The translations under genes were made by a program, and so were the position numbers. Of a DNA stretch of 64,000 nt, positions 35,806 through 44,596 are shown in pieces; within the stretch, counting starts at the first letter, position 1; every line of letters begins with the position of its first letter. Origin of the DNA: Methylovirgula sp. (GTDB lineage: Bacteria; Pseudomonadota; Alphaproteobacteria; Rhizobiales; Beijerinckiaceae); NCBI RefSeq assembly GCF_037200945.1, contig NZ_JBBCGP010000001.1, positions 3,284,501 through 3,348,500 on the forward strand, written 5' to 3'. The notes beneath the pieces are model-generated. The model did no database searches. It was not told where the DNA came from and saw nothing but the letters and a program-made list of their open reading frames with translations.

Positions 35806-37354
35806 GGCGCCGCTTGCCACCATCGCCAAGGTGAAAAGTGCGCAAAGGCTTGCCGCCGTGAACCGTGCTGCCGCCCGGCATGGATTGAAGCCCGGCCTGG
35901 CGCTAGCGGACGCGCGCGCCATTCTCCCCAGCTTGCGCTGTTGCGCCGCGGATGAAACGGCGGAGGCCGCGACATTGGCCGCGATCACCGATTGGTGCCG
36001 CCGCTTCACGCCGCTCGCCGCGCTCGATGCACCCGATGGCGCCATGCTCGACGTCACCGGCGCGGCACATCTTTTCGGCGGCGAAGCCAAACTTCTCGGC
36101 GAGATCGAGCAGTGGCTTGCAACGCAAGGCTTTGCCGCCCGCGCCGCGCTCGCCCCGACGCCGGAAGCCGCCTGGGCGCTCGCGCGTTTTGGCGAAACGC
36201 GCCTTTTGCCCGAGGATATCAGCGAGGCGGATCTGTGCCGCCAGCTTGGCGCACTGCCCCTTGCCGCTCTGCGGCTCGATGAAAAGAGTCTGACCGGCCT
36301 TGCCCAGACGGGCCTGCGCCGTATCAGCGATCTCATTCTGCGACCGCGCGCGCCCCTCGCCGCCCGGTTCGGCCAAGCTCTTTTCCACCGGCTCGATGCC
36401 CTGCTCGGACGCACCAGAACGCCGATCACGCCACGCTTCGAAGCGCCGGCCTATCTCACTGAGCGGCGTTTTGCCGAGCCGATTGTCCAACGCGAGACGA
36501 TTGAAGCGACGATCCTCGCCCTCGCCCAGGAACTTTCGCGCCTGCTCACGCGACAGGGCCACGGCGCGCGTCAGCTCGACGTGAGTCTCTTCGGCGTCGA
36601 TGGTCGTGTGAGACATTTGCGCGCCGGCACCAGCCGGCCTTTGCGCAACCCAGCGGTCATCGCCCGGCTGTTTCGCGAAAAGATCGAGGCCGCGGGCAAT
36701 GTGGACGAGCGCGATCCGCTCGATGCGGGCTTTGGTTTCGATGTCGTGCGACTCGCGGCCGAAGCGGTCGAGCGGCAGGATGAGGACCAGACCAATTGGC
36801 TGACCCCCGCAGCGGAGCAGGACCTTGCCGACCTCATTGATCGGCTCGGCGCACGGCTCGGTGTGCGGCGCGTGACTAGGCTGACGCTCGCCGAGTCTCA
36901 TTGGCCAGAATTTGCGGTGACGGCGATGCCTGCCTCCGGCGCGCGTCATGCCCGGCCTCGTGCCGGGCATCCACGCCAAGCCGATGCACCTCTTTTTGCA
37001 GCATTATCGCCGCGACATCACGTGGATGGCCGAGACAAGCCCGGCCATGACGCCGAAAGCGAGCTTCCGTTTCGCCCGATCCGTCTGCTGCAAAAGCCGG
37101 AGCCGATCGAGGCCATCGCCAGCGTGCCGGACGGACCGCCCGTCCGCTTCCGCTGGCGGCGCGTGCTGCATGAAGTAGCCGCCATCGAAGGTCCGGAGCG
37201 GATCGCCTCGGAATGGTGGCGCCATCAAGCCCTTACCCGCGATTATTTCCGCGCCGAGGACAGCGAAGGGCGACGCTTCTGGCTCTTTCGCGAAGGTCTC
37301 TACGAAACCGAGACGGCGCGGCCGCGCTGGTTCATGCATGGACTTTTCGCGTGA
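35729..37354 (+). CDS. imuB: SOS mutagenesis protein ImuB (inactive Y-family polymerase), with in-frame repeat
   Basis: Adaptor of the translesion mutasome linking DnaE2, ImuA and the beta clamp. I choose GTG 35729 (MTRYLSLWLPSLATDRI, GAGAGGT upstream), giving 541 residues; earlier starts fall inside imuA. The Y-family fold is recognisable (palm, fingers and a LGRTRTPI region of the thumb/little finger). Around residues 405-442 the sequence RHARPRAGHPRQADAP to HHVDGRDKPGHDAE is encoded by a palindromic repeat (36944-37052) inserted without breaking the frame; the ImuB homology resumes at LPFRPIRLLQKPEPIEA. The stop overlaps the dnaE2 GTG. Confidence 0.9.
   Translation: MTRYLSLWLPSLATDRITRRNVEARRAPLATIAKVKSAQRLAAVNRAAARHGLKPGLALADARAILPSLRCCAADETAEAATLAAITDWCRRFTPLAALDAPDGAMLDVTGAAHLFGGEAKLLGEIEQWLATQGFAARAALAPTPEAAWALARFGETRLLPEDISEADLCRQLGALPLAALRLDEKSLTGLAQTGLRRISDLILRPRAPLAARFGQALFHRLDALLGRTRTPITPRFEAPAYLTERRFAEPIVQRETIEATILALAQELSRLLTRQGHGARQLDVSLFGVDGRVRHLRAGTSRPLRNPAVIARLFREKIEAAGNVDERDPLDAGFGFDVVRLAAEAVERQDEDQTNWLTPAAEQDLADLIDRLGARLGVRRVTRLTLAESHWPEFAVTAMPASGARHARPRAGHPRQADAPLFAALSPRHHVDGRDKPGHDAESELPFRPIRLLQKPEPIEAIASVPDGPPVRFRWRRVLHEVAAIEGPERIASEWWRHQALTRDYFRAEDSEGRRFWLFREGLYETETARPRWFMHGLFA
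36944..37052. repeat. Palindromic repeat inserted in the imuB coding sequence
   Basis: The left arm (36944-36975) begins CGTCATGCCCGGCC and the right arm (37021-37052) ends GGCCATGACG; 26 of 32 positions are complementary, and each arm is itself a small palindrome. The family is the widespread CGTCATGGCCGGGCTTG repeat of Hyphomicrobiales, normally intergenic. Translated in this frame it gives the familiar HVDGRDKPGHDAE peptide. Confidence 0.85.
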
Positions 37355-40300
37355 GCGGCGATGTGCGTCCGCACCCGACGCGCGGCAAGCCAGACACAAA
37401 AACTGGATTGCTTCGCTTTGCCCGCGATGACGCGACCCCAGCAGAAAAGATCATTGTCCCCTTCGCCGAATTTGGCGTGACGACGAATTTCTCATTCCTG
37501 CGCGGCGCCTCGCATCCGGAAGAATTCGTCGAACACGCCTATAAGCTCGGTCTGAGAGGCCTTGGTATCGCCGACCGTAATTCGCTCGCCGGCGTCGTGC
37601 GCGCGCATCTCTTCGCACGCGAAAATAAGATTGAGCCGGAGACTTTGCGCATCGCCATCGGTTGCCGTCTGGTTTTTTGCGATGGCACGCCGGATATCCT
37701 CGCCTATCCGCAAGATCGCGCTGCCTATGCACGGCTCACACGCCTCATCACGCGCGGCAATCTAAAAGGACAGAAGGGGCTGTGCCGACTCGAAGCTGCC
37801 GATCTGCTCGACGCAAACGAAGGCCTGCAACTCGCGGTTTTTCCGATGAGTACCTGGGAACCGGACGACGACGACGCAAAGCCCGGCAAATTCTATGCGG
37901 ATTTCGCAGCCGAGCCGGCGCGCGCACTTTCGCTTCAAAGCAAGCCGTCTGAATCATCGAGCGGTGCGCACATATTCCTGCAGCAGCTACGCGACATTGC
38001 CCCCGGCCGCGTCTGGCTCGCCGTGAGCATGATCTATGGCCCGCAGATGCGCCAGGCGCTGGCCGAACGCGCCGCGCTGGCACGAAATCTTGGCATGCCG
38101 CTCATTGCCACGAACGATGTGCTGATGCATGAAGCGGCGCGGCGCCCGTTGCAGGATGTACTCACTGCCATCCGCAACCGCACGACGCTCGATGCAATCG
38201 GCCGGAAATTGCAAGCCAATGCCGAACGGCATTTGAAAGACGGCCGCGAAATGGCGCGGCTCTTCGCCGAAGCACCTGAGGCCATCGACGAGACTTTGCG
38301 CTTTCTCGAAGGTCTTACCTTTTCGCTCGCCGATCTCAAGAATCAATATCCGGAAGAATTGCGCGAAGGCTACGCCTCGCCGCAAGTGGCGCTCGAAGCC
38401 TTCGCCAAGGCCGGGGCAGAGAAGCGTTATGAGGACGGGGGCGGAGTGCCTGAGAAGGTGAAACACACGCTCGCTTACGAACTCGCGCTCGTCGCGGAGA
38501 TGGAATACGCGCCCTACTTTCTCACCGTGCATGACATCGTGCGTTTCGCGCGCAGTAAAGACATTCTCTGCCAAGGGCGTGGTTCGGCGGCCAATTCGAC
38601 GATCTGCTATTGCCTCGGCATCACCGATGTCGATCCGGCGCAATCTGCGCTGCTCTTCGAACGCTTCATTTCGAAAGACCGGGGCGAGCCGCCCGACATC
38701 GATGTCGATTTCGAGCACGAGCGGCGCGAAGAGGTGATGCAATATATCTACAATCGCTATGGCCGTGCGCGCGCCGGGCTCACGGCGACGGTCATCACCT
38801 ATCGCAGCCGCTCAGCGCTCCGCGATGTCGGCAAGGTTTTTGGCCTTTCGGAAGATGCGATTTCCGCGTTGTCGAGTTCGCTCTGGGGTGGCTCCTCGGA
38901 AGGCCCACAGGAGAAACAAATCCGCCGCCTGGGCCTCGATCCGCGCGAGGATCGCCTCGCGCAAACCTTGGCGCTTGCGCAGGAGCTTGTCGGTTTCCCG
39001 CGCCATCTTTCGCAGCACACCGGCGGCTTCGTCATCACCCGCGACCGGCTCGATGAAACCGTGCCCATTGCCCATGCCGCAATGGACGACCGCACCACCG
39101 TCGAATGGGACAAGGACGATCTCGATGCGCTCGGCATCCTGAAGGTCGATGTTCTCGCCCTCGGCATGCTCACATGTTTGCGAAAGAGTTTCGACCTTCT
39201 ACGTTTGCATTACGGCATCGATCATGTGATCGACACCATTCCGGCGGAAGAACGTGCGGTCTATAATATGATCTCAAATGCCGACACGATTGGCGTCTTC
39301 CAGATCGAGAGCCGCGCACAAATGTCGATGCTGCCGCGGCTGCGGCCGCAGACGTTCTACGATCTTGTCATCGAAGTCGCGATCGTCCGGCCCGGCCCCA
39401 TTCAAGGCGATATGGTGCATCCCTATCTGCAGCGAAGGCAGAATCCGGAGCTTGTCAATTATCCCTCGAAAGAACTCGAAGAGGTGCTGAAAAAGACGCT
39501 TGGTGTTCCACTCTTCCAAGAACAGGCGATGAAGATCGCCATCGTCGCCGCAGGATTCACTCCGGCCGAGGCCGATAGGTTGCGCCGCGCCATGGCAACC
39601 TTCAAACGCGTCGGCATCATCGACACATTCCGTACCAAAATGGTCGAAGGCATGGTCGAACGTCATTACCCGCGCGATTTTGCCGAACGCTGTTTCAAAC
39701 AGATCGAGGGCTTCGGCTCCTATGGCTTTCCCGAGAGCCATGCGGCCTCTTTTGCTTTGCTCGTCTATGCTTCAGCCTGGATCAAATGCCGTTATCCGGA
39801 TGTTTTCGCCTGCGCCCTGCTCAATGCCCAGCCGATGGGCTTTTATGCACCAGCGCAGATCGTTTGCGACGCGCGCGAACATGGCGTCGCGGTCGAAGAA
39901 ATAGATATCAATTATTCCGACTGGAATTGTACGCTCGAAGAAGACGAAACCACGTGTTCGTCGCGCCTCCATTCGCGCCATGCCTCAATGCGACACGATA
40001 TCCGTTCCACGCATAAATTACGCCTTGGCTTTCGTCAGATTCAGGGCGTTGGCCAAGCGGATATGGAAGCGCTCGTCGTCAATCGCGGCAAAGGCTATGA
40101 CTCAATCCGCGATCTCTGGCTGCGGACTGGTCTCGCGCCAAGCGTTCTCGCGGCGCTGGCCGAAGCGGATGCGTTCCGCTCCCTCGGCCTCGACCGGCGC
40201 GACGCGCTCTGGGCCGTGCGCGGCTTGAATCGGGCCGGCGATAAGGACGACCTCCCCTTATTGAGAGACTTAAGCTTCCGCGCGCTGGAGCCGGAAGCGC

Positions 40301-40878
40301 ATTTGCCGCCGATGTCGCTTGGCGAACATGTCGTCGAGGATTACCGGCATTTGTCGCTCTCGCTGAAGGCACATCCGGTCAGCTTTCTGCGGCCGCATCT
40401 TAAAACCGAAAAGATCGTGCGTACGCAGGATCTTGCACTCATGGCTTCGGGCCAGCGTGTGCGCACCGCCGGACTCGTGCTGATCCGGCAGCGCCCTGGT
40501 ACGGCAAGCGGCGTGATTTTTCTGACGATCGAGGATGAAACAGGCATCGCCAATGCGATCGTCTGGCCGAAAATTTTCGAATCCAACCGGGCGATTGTCA
40601 TCGCTGCGCGTTTCGTCGCCATCACCGGGCGATTGCAATCGGAATCGGGCGTCATTCATGTCGTCGTCGAACGGCTCGACGATCTGACACCGCTGCTCGG
40701 AGTTTTATCCCGACCGGACAACAGCCTCACCCAACCAATCAAAAATCCGCAACGGCATCCGCGCAATCAAATGCGCCACACACCGCCGACATTATTTGAC
40801 ACAAAGACCGGACAAACCACAGCCGACAAGCGCGACGACATCCACCACGTTCTGCCGAAAGGCCGGAATTTTCATTAA
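37351..40878 (+). CDS. dnaE2: Error-prone DNA polymerase III alpha-like subunit DnaE2
   Basis: C-family translesion polymerase of the SOS mutasome. GTG 37351 overlaps the imuB stop and gives 1175 residues. The PHP domain starts at VTTNFSFLRGASHPEEFVEHA (about residue 41), the catalytic palm has GRGSAANSTICYCLG and PPDIDVDFEHERREEV (two catalytic Asp), and a helix-hairpin-helix plus C-terminal OB fold (VRTAGLVLIRQRPGTASG) follow. Residues 18-27 (about KTGLLRFARDD) are encoded by half a palindromic repeat, so the N-terminal 40 residues look like a recent addition. A bidirectional terminator follows. Confidence 0.95.
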   Translation: MSGDVRPHPTRGKPDTKTGLLRFARDDATPAEKIIVPFAEFGVTTNFSFLRGASHPEEFVEHAYKLGLRGLGIADRNSLAGVVRAHLFARENKIEPETLRIAIGCRLVFCDGTPDILAYPQDRAAYARLTRLITRGNLKGQKGLCRLEAADLLDANEGLQLAVFPMSTWEPDDDDAKPGKFYADFAAEPARALSLQSKPSESSSGAHIFLQQLRDIAPGRVWLAVSMIYGPQMRQALAERAALARNLGMPLIATNDVLMHEAARRPLQDVLTAIRNRTTLDAIGRKLQANAERHLKDGREMARLFAEAPEAIDETLRFLEGLTFSLADLKNQYPEELREGYASPQVALEAFAKAGAEKRYEDGGGVPEKVKHTLAYELALVAEMEYAPYFLTVHDIVRFARSKDILCQGRGSAANSTICYCLGITDVDPAQSALLFERFISKDRGEPPDIDVDFEHERREEVMQYIYNRYGRARAGLTATVITYRSRSALRDVGKVFGLSEDAISALSSSLWGGSSEGPQEKQIRRLGLDPREDRLAQTLALAQELVGFPRHLSQHTGGFVITRDRLDETVPIAHAAMDDRTTVEWDKDDLDALGILKVDVLALGMLTCLRKSFDLLRLHYGIDHVIDTIPAEERAVYNMISNADTIGVFQIESRAQMSMLPRLRPQTFYDLVIEVAIVRPGPIQGDMVHPYLQRRQNPELVNYPSKELEEVLKKTLGVPLFQEQAMKIAIVAAGFTPAEADRLRRAMATFKRVGIIDTFRTKMVEGMVERHYPRDFAERCFKQIEGFGSYGFPESHAASFALLVYASAWIKCRYPDVFACALLNAQPMGFYAPAQIVCDAREHGVAVEEIDINYSDWNCTLEEDETTCSSRLHSRHASMRHDIRSTHKLRLGFRQIQGVGQADMEALVVNRGKGYDSIRDLWLRTGLAPSVLAALAEADAFRSLGLDRRDALWAVRGLNRAGDKDDLPLLRDLSFRALEPEAHLPPMSLGEHVVEDYRHLSLSLKAHPVSFLRPHLKTEKIVRTQDLALMASGQRVRTAGLVLIRQRPGTASGVIFLTIEDETGIANAIVWPKIFESNRAIVIAARFVAITGRLQSESGVIHVVVERLDDLTPLLGVLSRPDNSLTQPIKNPQRHPRNQMRHTPPTLFDTKTGQTTADKRDDIHHVLPKGRNFH
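37403..37432. repeat. Half REP-like repeat in the dnaE2 leader
   Basis: CTGGATTGCTTCGC...CGCGATGACG closely matches the right arm of the full palindrome at 15390-15427, with a shorter centre. The left arm is missing. It is translated as part of the N-terminus of DnaE2, ahead of the PHP domain. Confidence 0.6.
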
Positions 40879-40915
40879 AATGGTGGCCACGTCAGTTCGA
40901 CGCTTTGACCCAGCA

Positions 40916-40946
40916 AAAAGCCGCCGTTCAGAGGAACGGCGGCTTT
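40916..40946. terminator. Bidirectional terminator between dnaE2 and the cold-shock gene
   Basis: AAAAGCCGCCGTTC (40916-40929) and GAACGGCGGCTTTT (40933-40946) form a perfect 14-bp inverted repeat with a 3-nt loop. A and T tracts on both sides let it end transcription of dnaE2 (plus) and the cold-shock gene (minus). Confidence 0.92.
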
Positions 40947-40965
40947 TCAGTTCAAATCTTTACGA

Positions 40966-41175
40966 TCAGGCGGCTTGCAGATTAACCGCAGACGGCTTGC
41001 CCGAACGACGGTCGGTCTCGACCTCGAAGCTTACCTTCTGGCCTTCGACAAGGCCGCGCAGGCCGGAACGCTCGACGGCGCTGACATGCACGAACACGTC
41101 CTTGCCGCCGTCGTCCGGCTGAATGAAACCATAACCTTTTTGATCGTTGAAGAATTTAACAGTTCCGGTTGCCAT
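40966..41175 (-). CDS. Cold-shock domain protein
   Basis: A 69-residue CspA-family nucleic-acid chaperone with one OB fold. The RNA-binding motifs RNP1 (KGYGFIQP) and RNP2 (DVFVHVSAV) are intact. I start at ATG 41175 (MATGTVKFFNDQKG), with GGAAAGGGCG upstream; the frame is open further up but that part does not belong to the family. The roughly 190-bp upstream spacer to bioA could hold a long 5' leader, as is usual for csp mRNAs. Confidence 0.95.
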   Translation of the reverse strand: MATGTVKFFNDQKGYGFIQPDDGGKDVFVHVSAVERSGLRGLVEGQKVSFEVETDRRSGKPSAVNLQAA

Positions 41176-41365
41176 CGATCGCCCTTTCCGGCATTTGCTC
41201 GACGGCCGCATGAGCGCGGCCGCTTGTTTCAGTCGAATTTGGTAACGTGGCTGAAACGTGCGCCGGCAGTCCAGACGAAGCGATTCAGAAGTCAGTCCAA
41301 AAGCGAGGCCCGCTATATGCGGGCGAAACGCGCATTTGGCAAGAGCTGCCAAAAGCCAAGCTTAT

Positions 41366-42652
41366 TCAATTGAGTTCATTGCGGACCACTTCGACGATGG
41401 CGTCTGTCAGCTGCCGCAAATCGTCACCGCTGATGGTTAAGGCCGGCGTGAGATAAATAATATCGCCAAATGGCCGGATGAAAACGCCACGTTCTACAAA
41501 GCGTCGCTTTAGCGTTGCGATATTGTCAATTTTCGAAAATTCGACAACGCTGATCGCGCCGCGGACGCGCACATCCTTAACGCCGCGCATGTCACGGCAA
41601 GGCTCAAGCCCCGCCTTCAACGAGGCTTCAATCTCGGCGACTTGTGCCAGCCGCGGCTCGTGCGCGAAGAGGTCGAGCGACGCGTTCGCCGCTGCGCAGG
41701 CCAAAGCATTCGCCATGAAGGTCGGCCCGTGCATCAGCGCATGGGTCGGATCGTCGGACCAAAAAGCGTCAAAGATTTTTTGCCGTGCGATTGTCGCGGC
41801 GAGCGGCATGGTGCCCCCGGTCAGGGCCTTCGACAGGCAGATGATGTCCGGCACGACATCCGCAGATTCGCAGGCGAACATCGTGCCGGTGCGGCCAAAG
41901 CCCGTGAAAATCTCATCGAAAATCAAAAGAAGATCGTATTTGTCCGCGAGTGCGCGCAAACGCGACAGCACAATCGCATCATGAAAAATCATCCCGCCGG
42001 CGCCCTGCACCAGCGGCTCCACGATAATGCCCGCGAGCTTATCGGCATGTTGTGCGATCAGCGCGTCGAGGGCCGCCATCGCGTCTTCGTCGCGCGGCAG
42101 ATCGGCAATGATCTGTTCCGGCAAAATTCCAGCAAAGCGCTTATGCATCCCTTCGTCAGGGTCGCAGATCGCCATCGTCGCGAATGTATCGCCGTGATAG
42201 GCGCCGCGAAAGGCGAGCATCTTGGTTCTGCCGCGCACGTCCTTGTTGAGCCAATATTGCAAGGCCATTTTCAGCGCGACTTCGACCGCAACCGAGCCGC
42301 TGTCGGAGAAGAATACGCGGTCGAGATCGCCTGGCAACAGCGCTGAAAGCCGCGACGCGAGCCGCACCGCCGGTTCGTGGATCAGACCGCCAAACATGAC
42401 ATGCGGCATGGTTTCAAGCTGCTGCATGACTGCGGCGCGGATATGCGGGTGATTGTAGCCATGGCAGGCCGTCCACCAGCTTGCGATCCCATCGATAAGC
42501 TCGCGGCCATCCGCAAGCACGATGCGCGAACCATGTGTCGCGGAAACCGCAAGCGGCGGCGCCATATCCTTCATCTGGGCATAGGGCAGCCAGATGTAGT
42601 CGCGCCAAGCCTCTTTCCAATCAATACCTTGCCAATCAATATCTTGCGTCAA
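41366..42652 (-). CDS. bioA: Adenosylmethionine-8-amino-7-oxononanoate aminotransferase
   Basis: PLP-dependent transaminase of biotin synthesis (KAPA to DAPA). The start is uncertain: TTG 42652 (MTQDIDWQGIDWKEAWRDYIW) has AAGG about 9 nt upstream and gives 428 residues; an ATG at 42736 would run into bioF. Motifs include WTACHGYNHP near the substrate site, FSDSGSVAVEVALKMA (PLP phosphate), LLIFDEIFTGFGRTG (Asp) and ICLSKALTGGTMPL (Schiff-base Lys). The first codons contain a 15-bp tandem duplication. It is divergent from bioF-bioD. Confidence 0.93.
   Translation of the reverse strand: MTQDIDWQGIDWKEAWRDYIWLPYAQMKDMAPPLAVSATHGSRIVLADGRELIDGIASWWTACHGYNHPHIRAAVMQQLETMPHVMFGGLIHEPAVRLASRLSALLPGDLDRVFFSDSGSVAVEVALKMALQYWLNKDVRGRTKMLAFRGAYHGDTFATMAICDPDEGMHKRFAGILPEQIIADLPRDEDAMAALDALIAQHADKLAGIIVEPLVQGAGGMIFHDAIVLSRLRALADKYDLLLIFDEIFTGFGRTGTMFACESADVVPDIICLSKALTGGTMPLAATIARQKIFDAFWSDDPTHALMHGPTFMANALACAAANASLDLFAHEPRLAQVAEIEASLKAGLEPCRDMRGVKDVRVRGAISVVEFSKIDNIATLKRRFVERGVFIRPFGDIIYLTPALTISGDDLRQLTDAIVEVVRNELN
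42617..42646. repeat. 15-bp tandem duplication at the 5' end of bioA
   Basis: CCAATCAATACCTTG and CCAATCAATATCTTG follow each other directly (42617-42631, 42632-42646) with one mismatch. On the minus strand they encode two five-residue units ending IDW in the BioA N-terminus, so the duplication keeps the frame. Confidence 0.8.
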
Positions 42653-42717
42653 AAGACACGCCTTGTTGCCAGAGCCGGGCGCCACGGTTAAACCGCAATG
42701 GCAACGAAGGAAAGCCC

Positions 42718-43857
42718 GTGAAATCCCTCGACGCATTTGCGCGACACAAACTGGCGGAACTCGACAAGTCGAGCCTGCGGCGAGGCCTGGTGAAAACCGA
42801 GCGCTCGGACGGCGCCATTGTCATGCGCAACGGGCGCCGGCTCGTGTCCTTTTCGTGCAACGATTATCTGGGCCTGTCGCAGCATCCGGGCGTCAAGGCC
42901 GCGGCCATTGACGCAACCGAGGCGTTTGGCGCGGGCGCCGGCGCCTCGCGCCTCGTCACCGGCAATTATCCGTTACTTGACGTGCTTGAGGCGCGGCTCG
43001 CGCAATTGAAACATACTGAGGCCGCGCGCGTTTTCGGCTCCGGCTATCTGACAAATCTTGGAGTTATTCCGGCGCTCGCCGGGGATGGCGATCTGATCCT
43101 CATCGACGAACTGGCGCATGCGTGCATCTTCGCTGGCGGCCGGCTTTCGCCCGCGACGACTCGAATCTTCCGTCACAATGATGTGGACGATGCAAATGCC
43201 ATTCTCAGCGCAGAGCGCGAGCGCCATCGGCATGCCCTCCTCATCACCGATCACGTTTTCTCGATGGATGGCGACCGCGCGCCTGTCGCGGCCCTGGCAG
43301 ATGTCTGCGCAACGCATGATACCTGGCTGATGACCGATGACGCCCACGGTCTCGCCGTTCTCGACACGCAAACACATCAAGCCCACGTCCCGCTTCAAAT
43401 GGGCACGCTGTCGAAGGCGCTCGGCAGCTATGGCGGCTATCTCTGCGCCTCGCGCGATGTGATCGATCTTATGACATCGCGGGCGCGCACGCTCGTCTAC
43501 TCGACCGCGCTGCCGCCAGCGAGCACGGCTGCGGCGATTGCCGCGCTCGATCTCATCGCCGCCGACCCGGCGCTTTGTGCGCGTCCTCTTGCGCATGCCC
43601 GCGCGTTCACGCAACGGCTCGGACTGCCTGAGGCGCAAAGCCCGATCGTGCCGTTCGTCCTCGGCCGGGCGGAAACGGCGCTCAAGGCTTCAAGAATTCT
43701 GGAAGACGAAGGCTTTCTCGTCGTCGCGATCCGCCCGCCGACGGTGGCGGAAGGTTCTGCCCGGCTTCGCTTTGCTTTTTCTGCCGCGCATCGTGACGAG
43801 GATGTGGCACGCCTCGCCGATGTTGTCGCTCGGCTCGATCTTCGCGCGCCGGCTTAG
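42718..43857 (+). CDS. bioF: 8-amino-7-oxononanoate synthase
   Basis: PLP enzyme joining pimeloyl thioester and alanine to form KAPA. GTG 42718 (MKSLDAFARHKLAELDKSSL) has AAGGA 7 nt upstream and gives 379 residues, the normal length; the longer frame upstream overlaps bioA and is not family-like. CNDYLGLSQHPGVKAA, TDHVFSMDGDRAPV, TDDAHGLAVLD (Asp and His) and MGTLSKALGSYGGY (PLP Lys) are all visible. bioD follows after 13 bp. bioB is not in this window. Confidence 0.95.
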   Translation: MKSLDAFARHKLAELDKSSLRRGLVKTERSDGAIVMRNGRRLVSFSCNDYLGLSQHPGVKAAAIDATEAFGAGAGASRLVTGNYPLLDVLEARLAQLKHTEAARVFGSGYLTNLGVIPALAGDGDLILIDELAHACIFAGGRLSPATTRIFRHNDVDDANAILSAERERHRHALLITDHVFSMDGDRAPVAALADVCATHDTWLMTDDAHGLAVLDTQTHQAHVPLQMGTLSKALGSYGGYLCASRDVIDLMTSRARTLVYSTALPPASTAAAIAALDLIAADPALCARPLAHARAFTQRLGLPEAQSPIVPFVLGRAETALKASRILEDEGFLVVAIRPPTVAEGSARLRFAFSAAHRDEDVARLADVVARLDLRAPA

Positions 43858-43870
43858 CGGGAACGTCATC

Positions 43871-44557
43871 ATGTCCCCTCTCTTCATCACCGCAACGGGA
43901 ACCGACATCGGCAAAACCTTCGTCACGGCCGGGCTTATTCACGCGTTGCACCAGCACGGCCGCAAGGTCACTGTATTGAAACCGATAGCAACCGGCTTCG
44001 ACGCGGAAAACTTCGCCGCCAGCGATGCGGCTCTGCTGCTCAAAGCTTGTGGGCGCAACGTCGATCTCGATGCGATCGCGGCGATTTCGCCCTGGCGATT
44101 CGCCGCACCGCTCTCGCCGGATATGGTGGCAGCAGAGGAAGGCAGGACGATCGACGTCTCAGCCGTCCACCGCTTCTGCGCCGAGGCGATCGCCGAAGCC
44201 GAAGACGTACTGCTCATCGAGGGCATCGGCGGCCTGATGGTGCCACTCGATGCGCAATCGACGGTCTGCGACCTCATCGCGGCGCTCAAAATTCCAACGA
44301 TCCTGATCGCCGGCACTTATCTCGGCAGCTTGAGCCATACACTCACGGCGCTCGAAGTTGCGCAAAAGCGTGATCTGCACATCGCTGCGCTCGTCCTCAA
44401 TGAAACAAAAAATTCGAGTGTAACGATGGAGGCAACCCGCGAGAGCCTCAGTCATTTCTGGAAGGGGCCCGTCGTGACGATCCCGCATAATGCTCCCGAC
44501 GCCTCCACGTTCGAGAAACTTATGGAATTTTTGCCGCCGACCGTTTCTGTGGCATGA
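43871..44557 (+). CDS. bioD: Dethiobiotin synthetase
   Basis: ATP-dependent carboxylation and ring closure of DAPA to dethiobiotin. 228 residues from ATG 43871 (MSPLFITATGTDIGKTFVTA), with the P-loop GTDIGKT at residues 9-15, KPIATGFD as the substrate Lys strand, and LIEGIGGLMVPL as the second conserved block. It sits 13 bp after bioF and completes a bioA / bioF-bioD divergent cluster. Genes for the last step (bioB) and for pimeloyl synthesis must be elsewhere. Confidence 0.95.
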   Translation: MSPLFITATGTDIGKTFVTAGLIHALHQHGRKVTVLKPIATGFDAENFAASDAALLLKACGRNVDLDAIAAISPWRFAAPLSPDMVAAEEGRTIDVSAVHRFCAEAIAEAEDVLLIEGIGGLMVPLDAQSTVCDLIAALKIPTILIAGTYLGSLSHTLTALEVAQKRDLHIAALVLNETKNSSVTMEATRESLSHFWKGPVVTIPHNAPDASTFEKLMEFLPPTVSVA

Positions 44558-44596
44558 AACGTCTGACAACAAAGCAAAATCGCACATAACCCGCCG

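Noticed and set aside
42653..42717. BioR operator (TTATMKATAA-type) between bioA and bioF
   Set aside because: No such palindrome is present in the divergent region.
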